From: Streptomyces thermodiastaticus
Lineage (GTDB): Bacteria > Actinomycetota > Actinomycetes > Streptomycetales > Streptomycetaceae
NCBI RefSeq assembly: GCF_014656135.1
Contig: NZ_BNBV01000002.1
Location: 285,541 to 349,540, forward strand
Length of the DNA: 64,000 nucleotides
Direction: 5' to 3'
Shown here: piece by piece, positions 27,196-38,265 of the stretch
How positions within the stretch are numbered: position 1 is the stretch's first letter
How the letters are laid out: every line of letters starts with the position of its first letter
Translations under genes and position numbers: made by a program
Notes under the pieces: model-generated
What the model was told of the DNA's origin: nothing
The model's input: the letters and a program-made list of their open reading frames with translations, nothing else
Database searches by the model: none

Positions 27196-27228
27196 CGACG
27201 TCCGACGAACCAGGGAGGGTGCCCTCGC

Positions 27229-30200
27229 ATGCAGCGCAGAGCACGGCACAGATGGGGCACGGCGGTCGCGTTCGCGGCCGCCGTCGTCATGGCCGCGGGA
27301 TCCCAGGGGGCCGCGGTCGCCCTGCCCGGCAAGCCCCGCCCGGCAGAGCGGGAGTTCGCGTCCTCGTTCGAGTCCGGCGATCCGGCACCGGACTGGCTGA
27401 ACACGGTCGACACCGCCCCGGACGGCAGCAAACGCGCCTCGGGCGTGGACGGCGGCTACAGCAGCGGCATCCCGGGCAACGTGGACGACCATGTCACCGA
27501 GCTGCGGGCCAGCGGCGAGAACACCGGCGCGGGCGAGGTCAAGGAGAACCTGGTCGACGCCGAGCCGGGCACCAAGTGGCTGACGTTCGCCGACACCGGC
27601 TGGGTCGAGTTCGACCTCGACAAGCCGATGAAGATAACCCGGTACGCCCTCACCTCCGCCAACGACCACGCCGAGCGGGACCCCGCCGACTGGACCCTGC
27701 AGGCCAGCGCCGACGGCAAGGACTGGACGACGGTCGACACCCGCTCCGGCGAGAGCTTCGCCCAGCGGTTCCAGACCAAGACCTACGACCTGGCACAGCC
27801 GGCCGAGTACCAGCACTTCCGGCTGGAGGTCACGAAGACCGCCGCCGCCTCCGACAGCCTGCAGATCGCCGACGTGCAGTTCTCCACCGGCGACGACGGC
27901 GGCAGCGTCCCGCAGGACATGCTCTCGCTCGTCGACCGCGGCCCGAGCGGCTCGCCGACCGCGAAATCCGGCGCCGGCTTCACCGGCAAGCGGGCGCTGC
28001 GCTACGCCGGCCGGCACACCGCCAAGGGCCGGGCCTACTCGTACAACAAGATCTTCGATGTGAACGTCAAGGTGTCGCGCGACACCCAGCTGTCGTACCG
28101 GATCTACCCGGCGATGGCCGACGGAGACCGCGACTACGACGCCACCAACGTCGCCGTCGACCTCGTCTTCACCGACGGCACCTATCTCAGCCGGCTCGGC
28201 GCCACCGACCAGCACGGCTTCGCTCTCAGCCCGCAGGGGCAGGGCGCGGCCAAGACGCTGTACGTCAACCAGTGGAACAACGTCGTCTCGCGGATCGGTT
28301 CGGTCGCGGCCGGCAAGACGATCGACCGGATCCTCATCGCCTACGACTCCCCCACCGGCCCGGCGAAGTTCCGCGGCTGGCTGGACGACGTGTCGATCAA
28401 GCCGGTGCCGCCCGAGAAGCCGAAGGCACACCTGTCCGACTACGCGCTGACCACCCGCGGCACCAACTCCAGCGGCAGCTTCTCGCGCGGCAACAACTTC
28501 CCCGCCACCGCCGTACCGCACGGCTTCAACTTCTGGACGCCGGTGACCAACGCGTCCTCCCTGAGCTGGCTGTACGAGTACGCACATGCGAACAACGACG
28601 ACAACCTGCCGGAGCTGCAGGCGTTCAGCGCCAGCCACGAGCCGAGCCCGTGGATGGGTGACCGGCAGACCTTCCAGGTGATGCCGTCGGCCGCGTCCGG
28701 CACCCCGGACACCGGCCGCACCGCCCGCGCCCTCGCCTTCCGGCACGAGAACGAGACCGCCCGCCCCTACTACTACGGGGTGACGTTCGTCAACGGGCTC
28801 AAGGCCGAGATGGCCCCGACCGACCACGCCGCCGTGCTGCGCTTCACCTACCCCGGCGACGACGCGAGCGTGATCTTCGACAATGTCACCGAGCAGGCCG
28901 GGCTCACCCTGGACAAGGAGCACGGCGTCGTCACCGGCTACTCGGACGTGAAGTCCGGCCTGTCGACCGGCGCGACCCGGCTGTTCGTCTACGGCGTCTT
29001 CGACAAGCCGGTCACCGACGGCTCCTCCAGCGGCGTCAAGGGCTACCTGCGCTTCGACGCGGGCAAGGACCGCACCGTCACCCTGCGCCTGGCCACCTCG
29101 CTGATCAGCGTCGACCAGGCCGCGGACAACCTGCGCCAGGAGATCCCGGCCGGCACCTCCTTCGCCACCGTCAAGGCCCGCGCCCAGCGCGCCTGGGACC
29201 AGCTGCTGGGCAAGGTGGAGGTCCAGGGCGCCACGCCGGACCAGCTGACCACGCTGTACTCCAGCCTGTACCGGCTGTACCTGTACCCGAACTCCGGTTT
29301 CGAGAAGGTGGGCGGCAAGGACAAGTACGCCTCCCCCTTCTCCCCGATGACCGGTGAGGACACGCCGACGCACACCGGCGCGAAGATCGTCGACGGCAAG
29401 GTGTACGTCAACAACGGCTTCTGGGACACCTACCGCACCACCTGGCCGGCGTACTCGCTGCTGACGCCCACTCAGGCCGGTGAGATGGTCGACGGGTTCG
29501 TGCAGCAGTACAAGGACGGCGGCTGGACCTCCCGCTGGTCCTCCCCCGGCTACGCCGACCTGATGACGGGCACCTCCTCGGACGTGGCCTTCGCCGACGC
29601 CTACATCAAGGGTGTCCCGATGGACGCGAAGGCGGCGTACGAGGCGGCGCTGAAGAACGCCACCGTGGTGCCGCCGTCCTCCGGTGTGGGCCGCAAGGGC
29701 ATGACCACCTCGCCGTTCCTCGGGTACACCAGCACGGACACCCCCGAGGGTCTGTCCTGGGCGATGGAGGGCTACGTCAACGACTACGGCATCGCGCAGA
29801 TGGCCCAGGCCCTGTACCGCAAGACGGGCGAGAAGCACTACCAGGAGGAGGCCCAGTACTTCCTCAACCGCGCCCAGGACTATGTGAAGCTCTTCGACGC
29901 GAAGGCCGGCTTCTTCCAGGGCCGGGACGCCAAGGGCAACTGGCGTGTCGACTCGGCGAAGTACGACCCGCGCGTGTGGGGCTACGACTACACGGAGACC
30001 GACGGCTGGGGCTACGCCTTCACCGCCCCGCAGGACAGCCGGGGCCTGGCCAACCTCTACGGCGGGCAGAAGGGCCTGGCGCAGAAGCTCGACACCTACT
30101 TCGCCACGCCGGAGACGGCCTCCCCGGAGTTCACCGGCTCCTACGGCGGCGTCATCCATGAGATGACCGAGGCGCGGGACGTGCGGATGGGCCAGTACGG

Positions 30201-31032
30201 CCACTCCAACCAGGTCGCGCACCACGTGCTGTACATGTACGACGCGGCCGGGCAGCCGTGGAAAGCACAGGAGAAGATCCGCGAGGTGCTCTCCCGGCTG
30301 TACGTCGGCAGCGAGATCGGCCAGGGCTACCACGGCGACGAGGACAACGGCGAGCAGTCCGCGTGGTACCTGTTCTCCGCGCTCGGCTTCTACCCGCTGG
30401 TCATGGGCAGCGGCGAGTACGCCATCGGCTCCCCGCTGTTCACCAAGGCCACCGTCCACCTGGAGAACGGCCGCGACCTGGTGATCAGCGCGCCGAAGAA
30501 CAGCGCGAAGAACGTCTATGTGCAGGGCGTGCGGTTCAACGGCAAGGCGTGGAACTCCACCAGCCTGCCCCACTCGCTGCTCGCCAAGGGCGGTGTGCTG
30601 CAGTTCGACATGGGTCCGCGGCCCTCGGCGTGGGGCACCGGCAAGAACGCGGCGCCGGTGTCGATCACGCAGGACGACACGGTGCCGTCCCCGCGGTCGG
30701 ACGTGCTCAAGGGCGACGGTGCGCTGTTCGACGACACCTCGGCGACCGACGCCACGGTGTCCGAGGCCGACCTGCCGGTTCCCGGTGCCACCAAGGCCGT
30801 CCAGTACACCCTGACCTCGTCCGGCGACCGCACCAAGGCCCCGACGGGCTGGTCGCTGCAGGCGTCGGACGACGGCACGCACTGGACGACGGTGGACCGG
30901 CGCTCGGGCGAGTCCTTCGCCTGGGACAAGCAGACCCGTCCGTTCACCATCGCCTCGCCGGGCACGTACCAGAAGTACCGGCTGGTCCTGGACGGGACGT
31001 CGACGCTGGCGGAGGTGGAGCTGCTGGCCTGA
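27229..31032 (+). CDS. Secreted GH92-family alpha-mannosidase with discoidin-type domains
   Basis: 1267 aa from an ATG preceded by GGGAGGG. A Sec signal peptide (MQRRARHRW, then a hydrophobic run ending near AVALPG) makes it secreted. Residues about 70-230 are an F5/8-type C (discoidin/CBM32) domain. A beta-sandwich region follows, then the GH92 (alpha/alpha)6 domain from about residue 400. It has GFWDTYRTTWPAY, HEMTEARDVRMGQYGHSNQ and the conserved YHGDEDNGEQSAWYLFSALG with the catalytic-base aspartates. A partial second discoidin domain ends the protein. GH92 enzymes are calcium-dependent exo-alpha-mannosidases acting on N-glycans or fungal mannans. LacI-type control is suggested by the operator upstream. 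Confidence 0.92.
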   Translation: MQRRARHRWGTAVAFAAAVVMAAGSQGAAVALPGKPRPAEREFASSFESGDPAPDWLNTVDTAPDGSKRASGVDGGYSSGIPGNVDDHVTELRASGENTGAGEVKENLVDAEPGTKWLTFADTGWVEFDLDKPMKITRYALTSANDHAERDPADWTLQASADGKDWTTVDTRSGESFAQRFQTKTYDLAQPAEYQHFRLEVTKTAAASDSLQIADVQFSTGDDGGSVPQDMLSLVDRGPSGSPTAKSGAGFTGKRALRYAGRHTAKGRAYSYNKIFDVNVKVSRDTQLSYRIYPAMADGDRDYDATNVAVDLVFTDGTYLSRLGATDQHGFALSPQGQGAAKTLYVNQWNNVVSRIGSVAAGKTIDRILIAYDSPTGPAKFRGWLDDVSIKPVPPEKPKAHLSDYALTTRGTNSSGSFSRGNNFPATAVPHGFNFWTPVTNASSLSWLYEYAHANNDDNLPELQAFSASHEPSPWMGDRQTFQVMPSAASGTPDTGRTARALAFRHENETARPYYYGVTFVNGLKAEMAPTDHAAVLRFTYPGDDASVIFDNVTEQAGLTLDKEHGVVTGYSDVKSGLSTGATRLFVYGVFDKPVTDGSSSGVKGYLRFDAGKDRTVTLRLATSLISVDQAADNLRQEIPAGTSFATVKARAQRAWDQLLGKVEVQGATPDQLTTLYSSLYRLYLYPNSGFEKVGGKDKYASPFSPMTGEDTPTHTGAKIVDGKVYVNNGFWDTYRTTWPAYSLLTPTQAGEMVDGFVQQYKDGGWTSRWSSPGYADLMTGTSSDVAFADAYIKGVPMDAKAAYEAALKNATVVPPSSGVGRKGMTTSPFLGYTSTDTPEGLSWAMEGYVNDYGIAQMAQALYRKTGEKHYQEEAQYFLNRAQDYVKLFDAKAGFFQGRDAKGNWRVDSAKYDPRVWGYDYTETDGWGYAFTAPQDSRGLANLYGGQKGLAQKLDTYFATPETASPEFTGSYGGVIHEMTEARDVRMGQYGHSNQVAHHVLYMYDAAGQPWKAQEKIREVLSRLYVGSEIGQGYHGDEDNGEQSAWYLFSALGFYPLVMGSGEYAIGSPLFTKATVHLENGRDLVISAPKNSAKNVYVQGVRFNGKAWNSTSLPHSLLAKGGVLQFDMGPRPSAWGTGKNAAPVSITQDDTVPSPRSDVLKGDGALFDDTSATDATVSEADLPVPGATKAVQYTLTSSGDRTKAPTGWSLQASDDGTHWTTVDRRSGESFAWDKQTRPFTIASPGTYQKYRLVLDGTSTLAEVELLA

Positions 31033-31050
31033 CGCGCACCCCGTGCGGTC

Positions 31051-31078
31051 GGGGCGGGTCCCGGGTGGGGCCCGCCCC
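31051..31078 (+). terminator. Terminator hairpin after the GH92 gene
   Basis: A 12-bp stem with one T-G wobble (31051-31062 with 31067-31078, loop GGGT) starts 18 bases past the GH92 stop. Confidence 0.75.
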
Positions 31079-31258
31079 TTCCGCATGCCCGGCCGGGCGT
31101 GTCCGGCCCGCGCCTGTGGTGGCCGGTCCGCTCCGGCCACCGTCCGCGCGAGCACCCCTGCCAAGCGGCACCCCGCCGTCTCCCCACGACACCGGCGCAC
31201 ACCGCGGCAGGGAGCGAGGCGGCAACGACCGTGACGGCGGGTTCCGGTCCGCCGCTCA

Positions 31259-31316
31259 TGGGAGCGCTCCCACCTCGCGTGTGGCCGACGGTAGCGCGTA
31301 CGGAGGCGGCTGTAAA
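31259..31316 (-). promoter_or_regulatory. Orphan CebR-type box and minus-strand promoter
   Basis: The 14-bp palindrome TGGGAGCGCTCCCA at 31259-31272 is identical to the CebR-box consensus of Streptomyces cellulose/cellobiose genes. On the minus strand, a -35 TTTACA (31316-31311) and -10 TACCGT (31293-31288), 17 bases apart, sit directly upstream of the box. No intact gene lies downstream of it. Confidence 0.7.
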
Positions 31317-31376
31317 CGCCTTGCGCACGACCAGGTAATGCGTTCCGGATGAGCGCGGGGCGCACGGACAGGCGAA

Positions 31377-31408
31377 GGGCCGCATCCCCGTCGCCGGAGA
31401 TGCGGCCC
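31377..31408 (-). terminator. Terminator hairpin after acnA
   Basis: A 10-bp perfect stem (GGGCCGCATC at 31377-31386, complement at 31399-31408, 12-base loop) lies 19 bases beyond the acnA stop on the minus strand. Confidence 0.7.
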
Positions 31409-31427
31409 AATCGCCTCAGGCGATCCG

Positions 31428-34229
<2,802 letters not shown>

Positions 34230-34321
34230 GACAGTCTCCTTCATTGATGTGCGCGTACCACCACACCGCAACCATAGGCGGCCCCCGAAGAGGGTGCCGC
34301 CACGGCGTCTCGGCCGGTCCG

Positions 34322-34350
34322 CTAAGGTAAACCTTAGTTAGGCGACCCTT
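34322..34350 (-). promoter_or_regulatory. Iron-box-like inverted repeats upstream of acnA
   Basis: CTAAGGT-AA-ACCTTAG is a 7-bp inverted repeat at 34322-34337. It runs into TTAGTTAGGCGACCCTTA, which resembles the DmdR/IdeR iron box (about 12 of 19 positions by eye). It lies about 95 bases upstream of acnA, an iron-sulfur enzyme. The match is moderate. Confidence 0.4.
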
Positions 34351-34383
34351 ACCCGGGGTGGCGACTGCGGTGCTCTCGGCAGA

Positions 34384-34401
34384 TATCTCGATGTCGAGAT
34401 A
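34384..34401. promoter_or_regulatory. MarR-type palindrome upstream of acnA (candidate TamR site)
   Basis: TATCTCGATGTCGAGATA has two perfect 8-bp arms around TG, 155 bases upstream of acnA. S. coelicolor TamR, a MarR-family regulator, is reported to bind upstream of aconitase; this is the natural candidate site, though I cannot compare it with the published footprint. Confidence 0.55.
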
Positions 34402-34900
34402 ACTCTAGTACATGGGGGCCGGATGGTCATGCCCGGAGCGCACCGGGCTCGCCGGGGCGCAGTGGCATGCCTCACGCCGCCGACCGCGAGGAGCGGCACT
34501 CGCCGACGACCACCCTCTCAGGGCCGGACACCGCCCTCCGCCGGCCCTCCGGACGACACCCTCTTCTCATAGGCAGGACGGGACTCACGGAGCCGCAGTT
34601 CCCCGCAGGCGACCGCAACCCTCCCGCCGGCACCGCACCCGGTGTGCCGCGCTCCCGCCCCGGTGCCGCATCACGCCACCCCGCCGACGACGGACACGCA
34701 CCACCCCCGGCACTCCGCAGCACTCCGCGGCGCTTCGCGCAGCACTCGACATGTCCCGCTGCATCACTCATCAGCACCCCAAAAAGGGACAATTGCCGAA
34801 AGGATTCGGTCACCTTACGGAGCCTCTGCGAACAACACCTGACCACAGAGCGACTGACAAGACATCACTCCAATGGCCCCCCATAACAGGCGCCATCTCA

Positions 34901-34911
34901 TATCTGAGATA
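34901..34911. promoter_or_regulatory. Small palindrome just before the XRE-MurA start
   Basis: TATCTGAGATA is an 11-bp palindrome ending 12 bases before the ATG. It sits inside a longer imperfect repeat (ATCTCA-TATC-TGAGAT, 34895-34910). It is where an autoregulating XRE-type HTH protein might bind. Confidence 0.4.
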
Positions 34912-34922
34912 ACCTCAACCTC

Positions 34923-36452
34923 ATGGCAGACGACTACCTCGTACGCATCGGCAAGCTCATCCGAGATGCCCGGCAGCACCGTGGCTGGACGCAGGCGCAG
35001 CTCGCCGAAGCGCTCGGTACCAGCCAGAGCGCCGTCCATCGCATCGAGCGCGGCAACCAGAACATCAGCCTTGAGATGATCGCCCGCATCGGCGAGGCCC
35101 TCGACAGCGAGATCGTGTCCCTGGGCTATGCGGGCCCGATGCATCTGCGGGTGGTCGGCGGACGCCGGCTGTCCGGTTCCATCGACGTCAAGACGAGCAA
35201 GAACGCGTGTGTGGCCCTGCTGTGCGCCTCCCTGCTCAACAAGGGCCGCACGGTCCTGCGCCGGGTCGCCCGGATCGAGGAGGTCTACCGGCTGCTGGAG
35301 GTGCTGGGCTCGATCGGGGTCCGCACCCGCTGGATCAACGAGGGCGTCGACCTGGAGATCGTGCCGCCGGCCGAGCTGGACCTGGACTCCATCGACGCCG
35401 AGGCGGCCGTCCGCACCCGCTCCATCATCATGTTCTTCGGTCCGCTGCTGCACCGCATGGACCGCTTCAGGCTGCCCTACGCCGGCGGATGCGACCTGGG
35501 CACCCGCACCATCGAGCCGCACATGATCGCGCTGCGCCGGTTCGGCCTGGAGATCGCGGCCACCGAGGGCCAGTACCACGCCCGGGTGGACCGCTCGGTC
35601 CGCCCCGACCGCCCCATCGTGCTGACCGAGCGCGGCGACACGGTGACCGAGAACGCGCTGCTGGCGGCGGCCCGCCACGACGGGGTGACCGTCATCCGCA
35701 ACGCCTCCTCCAACTACATGGTCCAGGACCTGTGCTTCTTCCTGGAAGCCCTCGGGGTGCGGGTCGAGGGCATCGGCACCACCACGCTCACCGTGCACGG
35801 GGTGCCGGACATCGACGTCGACGTGGACTACTCCCCCTCCGAGGACCCGGTGGAGGCGATGAGCCTGCTGGCCGCGGCCGTGGTCACGGAGTCGGAGCTG
35901 ACCGTGCGCCGGGTGCCGATCGAGTTCCTGGAGATCGAGCTGGCGGTGCTGGAGGAGATGGGCCTCGACCATGACCGCTCACCGGAGTACGTGGCCGACA
36001 ACGGCCGTACCCGGCTGGTCGACCTGACGGTCCGGCCGTCCAAGCTCGAGGCCCCCATCGACAAGATCCACCCGATGCCGTTCCCGGGGCTGAACATCGA
36101 CAACGTCCCGTTCTTCGCGGCGATCGCGGCCACCGCCCAGGGCAAGACCCTCATCCACGACTGGGTCTACGACAACCGGGCCATCTACCTCACCGACCTG
36201 AACCGCCTCGGCGGGCGCCTGCAGCTGCTGGACCCGCACCGTGTCCTGGTCGAGGGCCCGACCCGCTGGCGTGCCGCCGAGATGATGTGCCCGCCGGCGC
36301 TGCGGCCCGCGGTGGTCGTCCTGCTGGCGATGATGGCGGCCGAGGGCACGTCCGTGCTGCGCAACGTGTATGTCATCAACCGCGGTTACGAGGACCTCGC
36401 GGAGCGCCTGAACTCGATCGGGGCGCAGATCGAGATCTTCCGGGACATCTGA
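34923..36452 (+). CDS. murA2: XRE-type HTH fused to a MurA-like enolpyruvyl transferase
   Basis: 509 aa. Residues 1-65 are a Cro/CI-type HTH (IRDARQHRGWTQAQLAEALG, then SQSAVHRIERG). Residues 70-505 are an EPSP/MurA-fold domain. It keeps the lysine-asparagine of the substrate site (KTSKNACVALL) and a cysteine at the MurA Cys115 position (GGCDLGTRTIEPH, Cys190). At the loop that normally reads FPTD, with the catalytic aspartate, it has FPGLNID (about residue 386), so the canonical acid/base may be lost or displaced. Streptomyces carry this second MurA-like protein beside acnA. It may make UDP-GlcNAc-enolpyruvate or sense cell-wall precursors; the role is unknown. Confidence 0.85.
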   Translation: MADDYLVRIGKLIRDARQHRGWTQAQLAEALGTSQSAVHRIERGNQNISLEMIARIGEALDSEIVSLGYAGPMHLRVVGGRRLSGSIDVKTSKNACVALLCASLLNKGRTVLRRVARIEEVYRLLEVLGSIGVRTRWINEGVDLEIVPPAELDLDSIDAEAAVRTRSIIMFFGPLLHRMDRFRLPYAGGCDLGTRTIEPHMIALRRFGLEIAATEGQYHARVDRSVRPDRPIVLTERGDTVTENALLAAARHDGVTVIRNASSNYMVQDLCFFLEALGVRVEGIGTTTLTVHGVPDIDVDVDYSPSEDPVEAMSLLAAAVVTESELTVRRVPIEFLEIELAVLEEMGLDHDRSPEYVADNGRTRLVDLTVRPSKLEAPIDKIHPMPFPGLNIDNVPFFAAIAATAQGKTLIHDWVYDNRAIYLTDLNRLGGRLQLLDPHRVLVEGPTRWRAAEMMCPPALRPAVVVLLAMMAAEGTSVLRNVYVINRGYEDLAERLNSIGAQIEIFRDI

Positions 36453-36466
36453 GGCACCGCACGGCT

Positions 36467-36499
36467 CCGGGTGCGCGGCATGCGACGCCGCGCACCCGG
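36467..36499. terminator. Bidirectional terminator hairpin between convergent genes
   Basis: A 13-bp perfect stem (CCGGGTGCGCGGC at 36467-36479, complement at 36487-36499, 7-base loop) lies between the MurA fusion and the flavin oxidoreductase, both of which end here. Confidence 0.8.
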
Positions 36500-36535
36500 C
36501 CAGGGCGTCCTGTCGCCCTCGGGCGCGGCGGCGTG

Positions 36536-38194
36536 CTACGCCGGGTCCACCGACAGGGAGTGACGGAAGAAGCCGGTCGGGTCCCATTCCCGTTTGATGC
36601 GGCGCAGGCGGTCGTGGTTGCCCTGGTAGTACAGGGTCTGCCAGGGCACACCGGAGCGGTTGCGCGCGGGGTCCTTCAGGTCGGTGTCGGGGTAGTTGAT
36701 GTAACAGCCCTCGTACTGCTCGCCCGGTACCGGGACGCCGTGGGTGTCGGCGAGAAAGTCCTCGTAGACGGCGCGAGCCCAGCCGAGCCCGGCGGCATCG
36801 CCGGAGGGGTCCGGCCAGAAGGTCTGGAAGAGCATCTTGAACACCGACGCCCGCTGGGAGGCAGCGGTGTCCTCGGGGCGTACGGCGTTGACCCGGCCCC
36901 CGAAGGAGAACAGCACCACCATCGTGTCCGGGTTGGCGTACTCCTCGGACGTCAGGTGGCGGTAGAGGACGGCGGTGTGCCGGTCGGTGAAATTGCGGCG
37001 CATGTACGCGGACTTGTGGGCGCCGCGCAGCGCGGGATGAGTGATGGTGGGGTTGCTGGTGCCGACCAGGCGGGTGGCGTCGAGCCAGGGCATCCGGCGT
37101 GGGGCGGCCAGCTGCGGCATCGCGGGCAGGTCACCGGACGCCCGGGTCATCGCGGTGGTGCGCAGTCCGGTTCCCGCGGTGAGTGCGGCGAGGTAGTCGT
37201 CGAGCATGCGGTCCGCGCCGGGAGCCTCGGCATCGGCCTGGACGAACAGGTCGAGGGTGCCGTGGGCGCGGTGGCAGACGTTGAAGACGGTGCCGATGGC
37301 CGTCTCGGGCGCGTCCGGGGCGCTGTGCTGTTCGTGCCAGGCGCCGAAGTTCTTCAGCAGCCGGGAGAACCGGCGCTCGTCGAGGTCCTGCCAGGGGAAG
37401 GAGAGCGCGCTGACCAGCACGGTGGACGGCGGCCGCATCAGCTGGCGGGAGGGTGCGTCGCCGGTGGCGTCCGGGGACCGGAACCAGTAGCGGGTGACCA
37501 GGCCGAAGGTGCCGCCGCCTCCGCCGGTGTGCGCCCACCACAGGTCACGGTGGGGATCGTCGGGCTCGCGGGTCGCGACGACGGTGCGCACGGTACGGTC
37601 CCGGTCGACGACGACGGCCTCGACGGCGTAGAGGTGGTCGACCACCAGGCCGTGGGCGCGGGACAGCAGCCCGTACCCGCCTCCGGCGACGTGTCCGCCC
37701 GCGCCGACGCTGTAACACATGCCGCCGGGTATGGTGACGCCCCAGCCCTTGTAGAGGGCCTCGTAGAGGGTGAGCAGGCGTACACCGGGCTGCACGGCGA
37801 AGGCGCGGCGGCTCGCGTCGTATCTCACCTCGGTCATCTCCGACAGGTCGAGGATGACGTCGACGTCCGGGTTGCAGACCAGGTCGGCGAAGGTGTGGCC
37901 GCCGCTGCGCACGGAGACGCGCCGGCCGGAGCGGACCGCCTCCCGTACCGCCTGTTCGGCGTCCTCGGTGGAGCGGATCATCCGCACGTAGTCGGGGGCG
38001 GCGACGAACCGTTTGTTGTTGCCGGTGGTGAGCATCTCGTACCGCGGATCACCGGGCCGTATGGTGTCGCCGGCCGGGCGGGGTGCGGGTGCGGCGGCGC
38101 TCGCAGGGGCGGCCGGGGCGGCAGCCGTGAGGGCGGCGCCGGCTGCGGCCGCCCCCGCGCCGGTGAGCAGGCGTCGACGGTCGATCGTGCTCAT
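36536..38194 (-). CDS. Secreted bicovalent-FAD oxidoreductase (berberine-bridge-enzyme type)
   Basis: 552 aa. The N-terminus MSTIDRRRLLTGAGAAAAGA is a twin-arginine signal peptide, so it is probably exported folded. The FAD-binding (PCMH-type) domain has both covalent flavin attachment residues: His100 in VSVRSGGHTF and Cys160 in IPGGMCYSVGAGGHV. The C-terminal BBE segment includes GCYINYPDTDL and YYQGNHDRLRRIKREWDP. Such enzymes oxidise sugars, alcohols or natural-product intermediates with oxygen. It is the last gene of the minus-strand accessory block; its substrate is not known, and a role in the neighbouring cluster is a guess. Confidence 0.88.
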   Translation of the reverse strand: MSTIDRRRLLTGAGAAAAGAALTAAAPAAPASAAAPAPRPAGDTIRPGDPRYEMLTTGNNKRFVAAPDYVRMIRSTEDAEQAVREAVRSGRRVSVRSGGHTFADLVCNPDVDVILDLSEMTEVRYDASRRAFAVQPGVRLLTLYEALYKGWGVTIPGGMCYSVGAGGHVAGGGYGLLSRAHGLVVDHLYAVEAVVVDRDRTVRTVVATREPDDPHRDLWWAHTGGGGGTFGLVTRYWFRSPDATGDAPSRQLMRPPSTVLVSALSFPWQDLDERRFSRLLKNFGAWHEQHSAPDAPETAIGTVFNVCHRAHGTLDLFVQADAEAPGADRMLDDYLAALTAGTGLRTTAMTRASGDLPAMPQLAAPRRMPWLDATRLVGTSNPTITHPALRGAHKSAYMRRNFTDRHTAVLYRHLTSEEYANPDTMVVLFSFGGRVNAVRPEDTAASQRASVFKMLFQTFWPDPSGDAAGLGWARAVYEDFLADTHGVPVPGEQYEGCYINYPDTDLKDPARNRSGVPWQTLYYQGNHDRLRRIKREWDPTGFFRHSLSVDPA

Positions 38195-38265
38195 CTGGGA
38201 GACGTCCTTTCTCTTCTGCTCGGCGGCAGTTGGTCACCGAGCGGGGTAGGACAGGGACGGGTGTC

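Larger units (their letters stand above)
26766..27228. promoter_or_regulatory. Divergent control region of ngcE and the GH92 gene
   Basis: No gene is supported in these 463 bases. It holds a DasR-like site (26980-26995), a TTGACA hexamer at 27136-27141 reading towards the GH92 gene with a weak -10 about 18 bases on, a LacI-type palindrome at 27184-27195, and a GGGAGGG ribosome binding site before the ATG at 27229. Confidence 0.6.
31033..31427. promoter_or_regulatory. 395-bp convergent gap holding an orphan promoter-operator
   Basis: No intact gene is seen. It contains the GH92 terminator, a perfect CebR-type box with a good minus-strand promoter, and the acnA terminator. An ATG immediately after the operator on the minus strand opens a frame (MSGGPEPAVTVVAASLP...) that looks like the start of a signal peptide but then degenerates into GH92 antisense; I do not call it as a gene. 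Confidence 0.6.
34230..34922. promoter_or_regulatory. 693-bp divergent region between acnA and the MurA fusion
   Basis: Two overlapping plus-strand reading frames (34412-34912, 34467-34886) lack ribosome binding sites and recognisable domains, so I leave them out. Control elements are concentrated at the two ends: iron-box-like repeats at 34322-34350, a spaced palindrome at 34384-34401, and a small palindrome at 34901-34911 just before the murA start. The middle 480 bases show nothing I can support. Confidence 0.55.

Noticed and set aside
26812..31410. 1532-aa minus-strand open frame opposite the GH92 gene
   Set aside because: It is a GC-rich antisense frame mirroring the codon pattern of the mannosidase; the translation is low-complexity Val/Gly/Arg and has no domain or ribosome binding site.
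34412..34912. Two overlapping plus-strand frames upstream of the MurA fusion
   Set aside because: Low-complexity Arg/Pro/His-rich translations, no ribosome binding site, in a regulatory gap.
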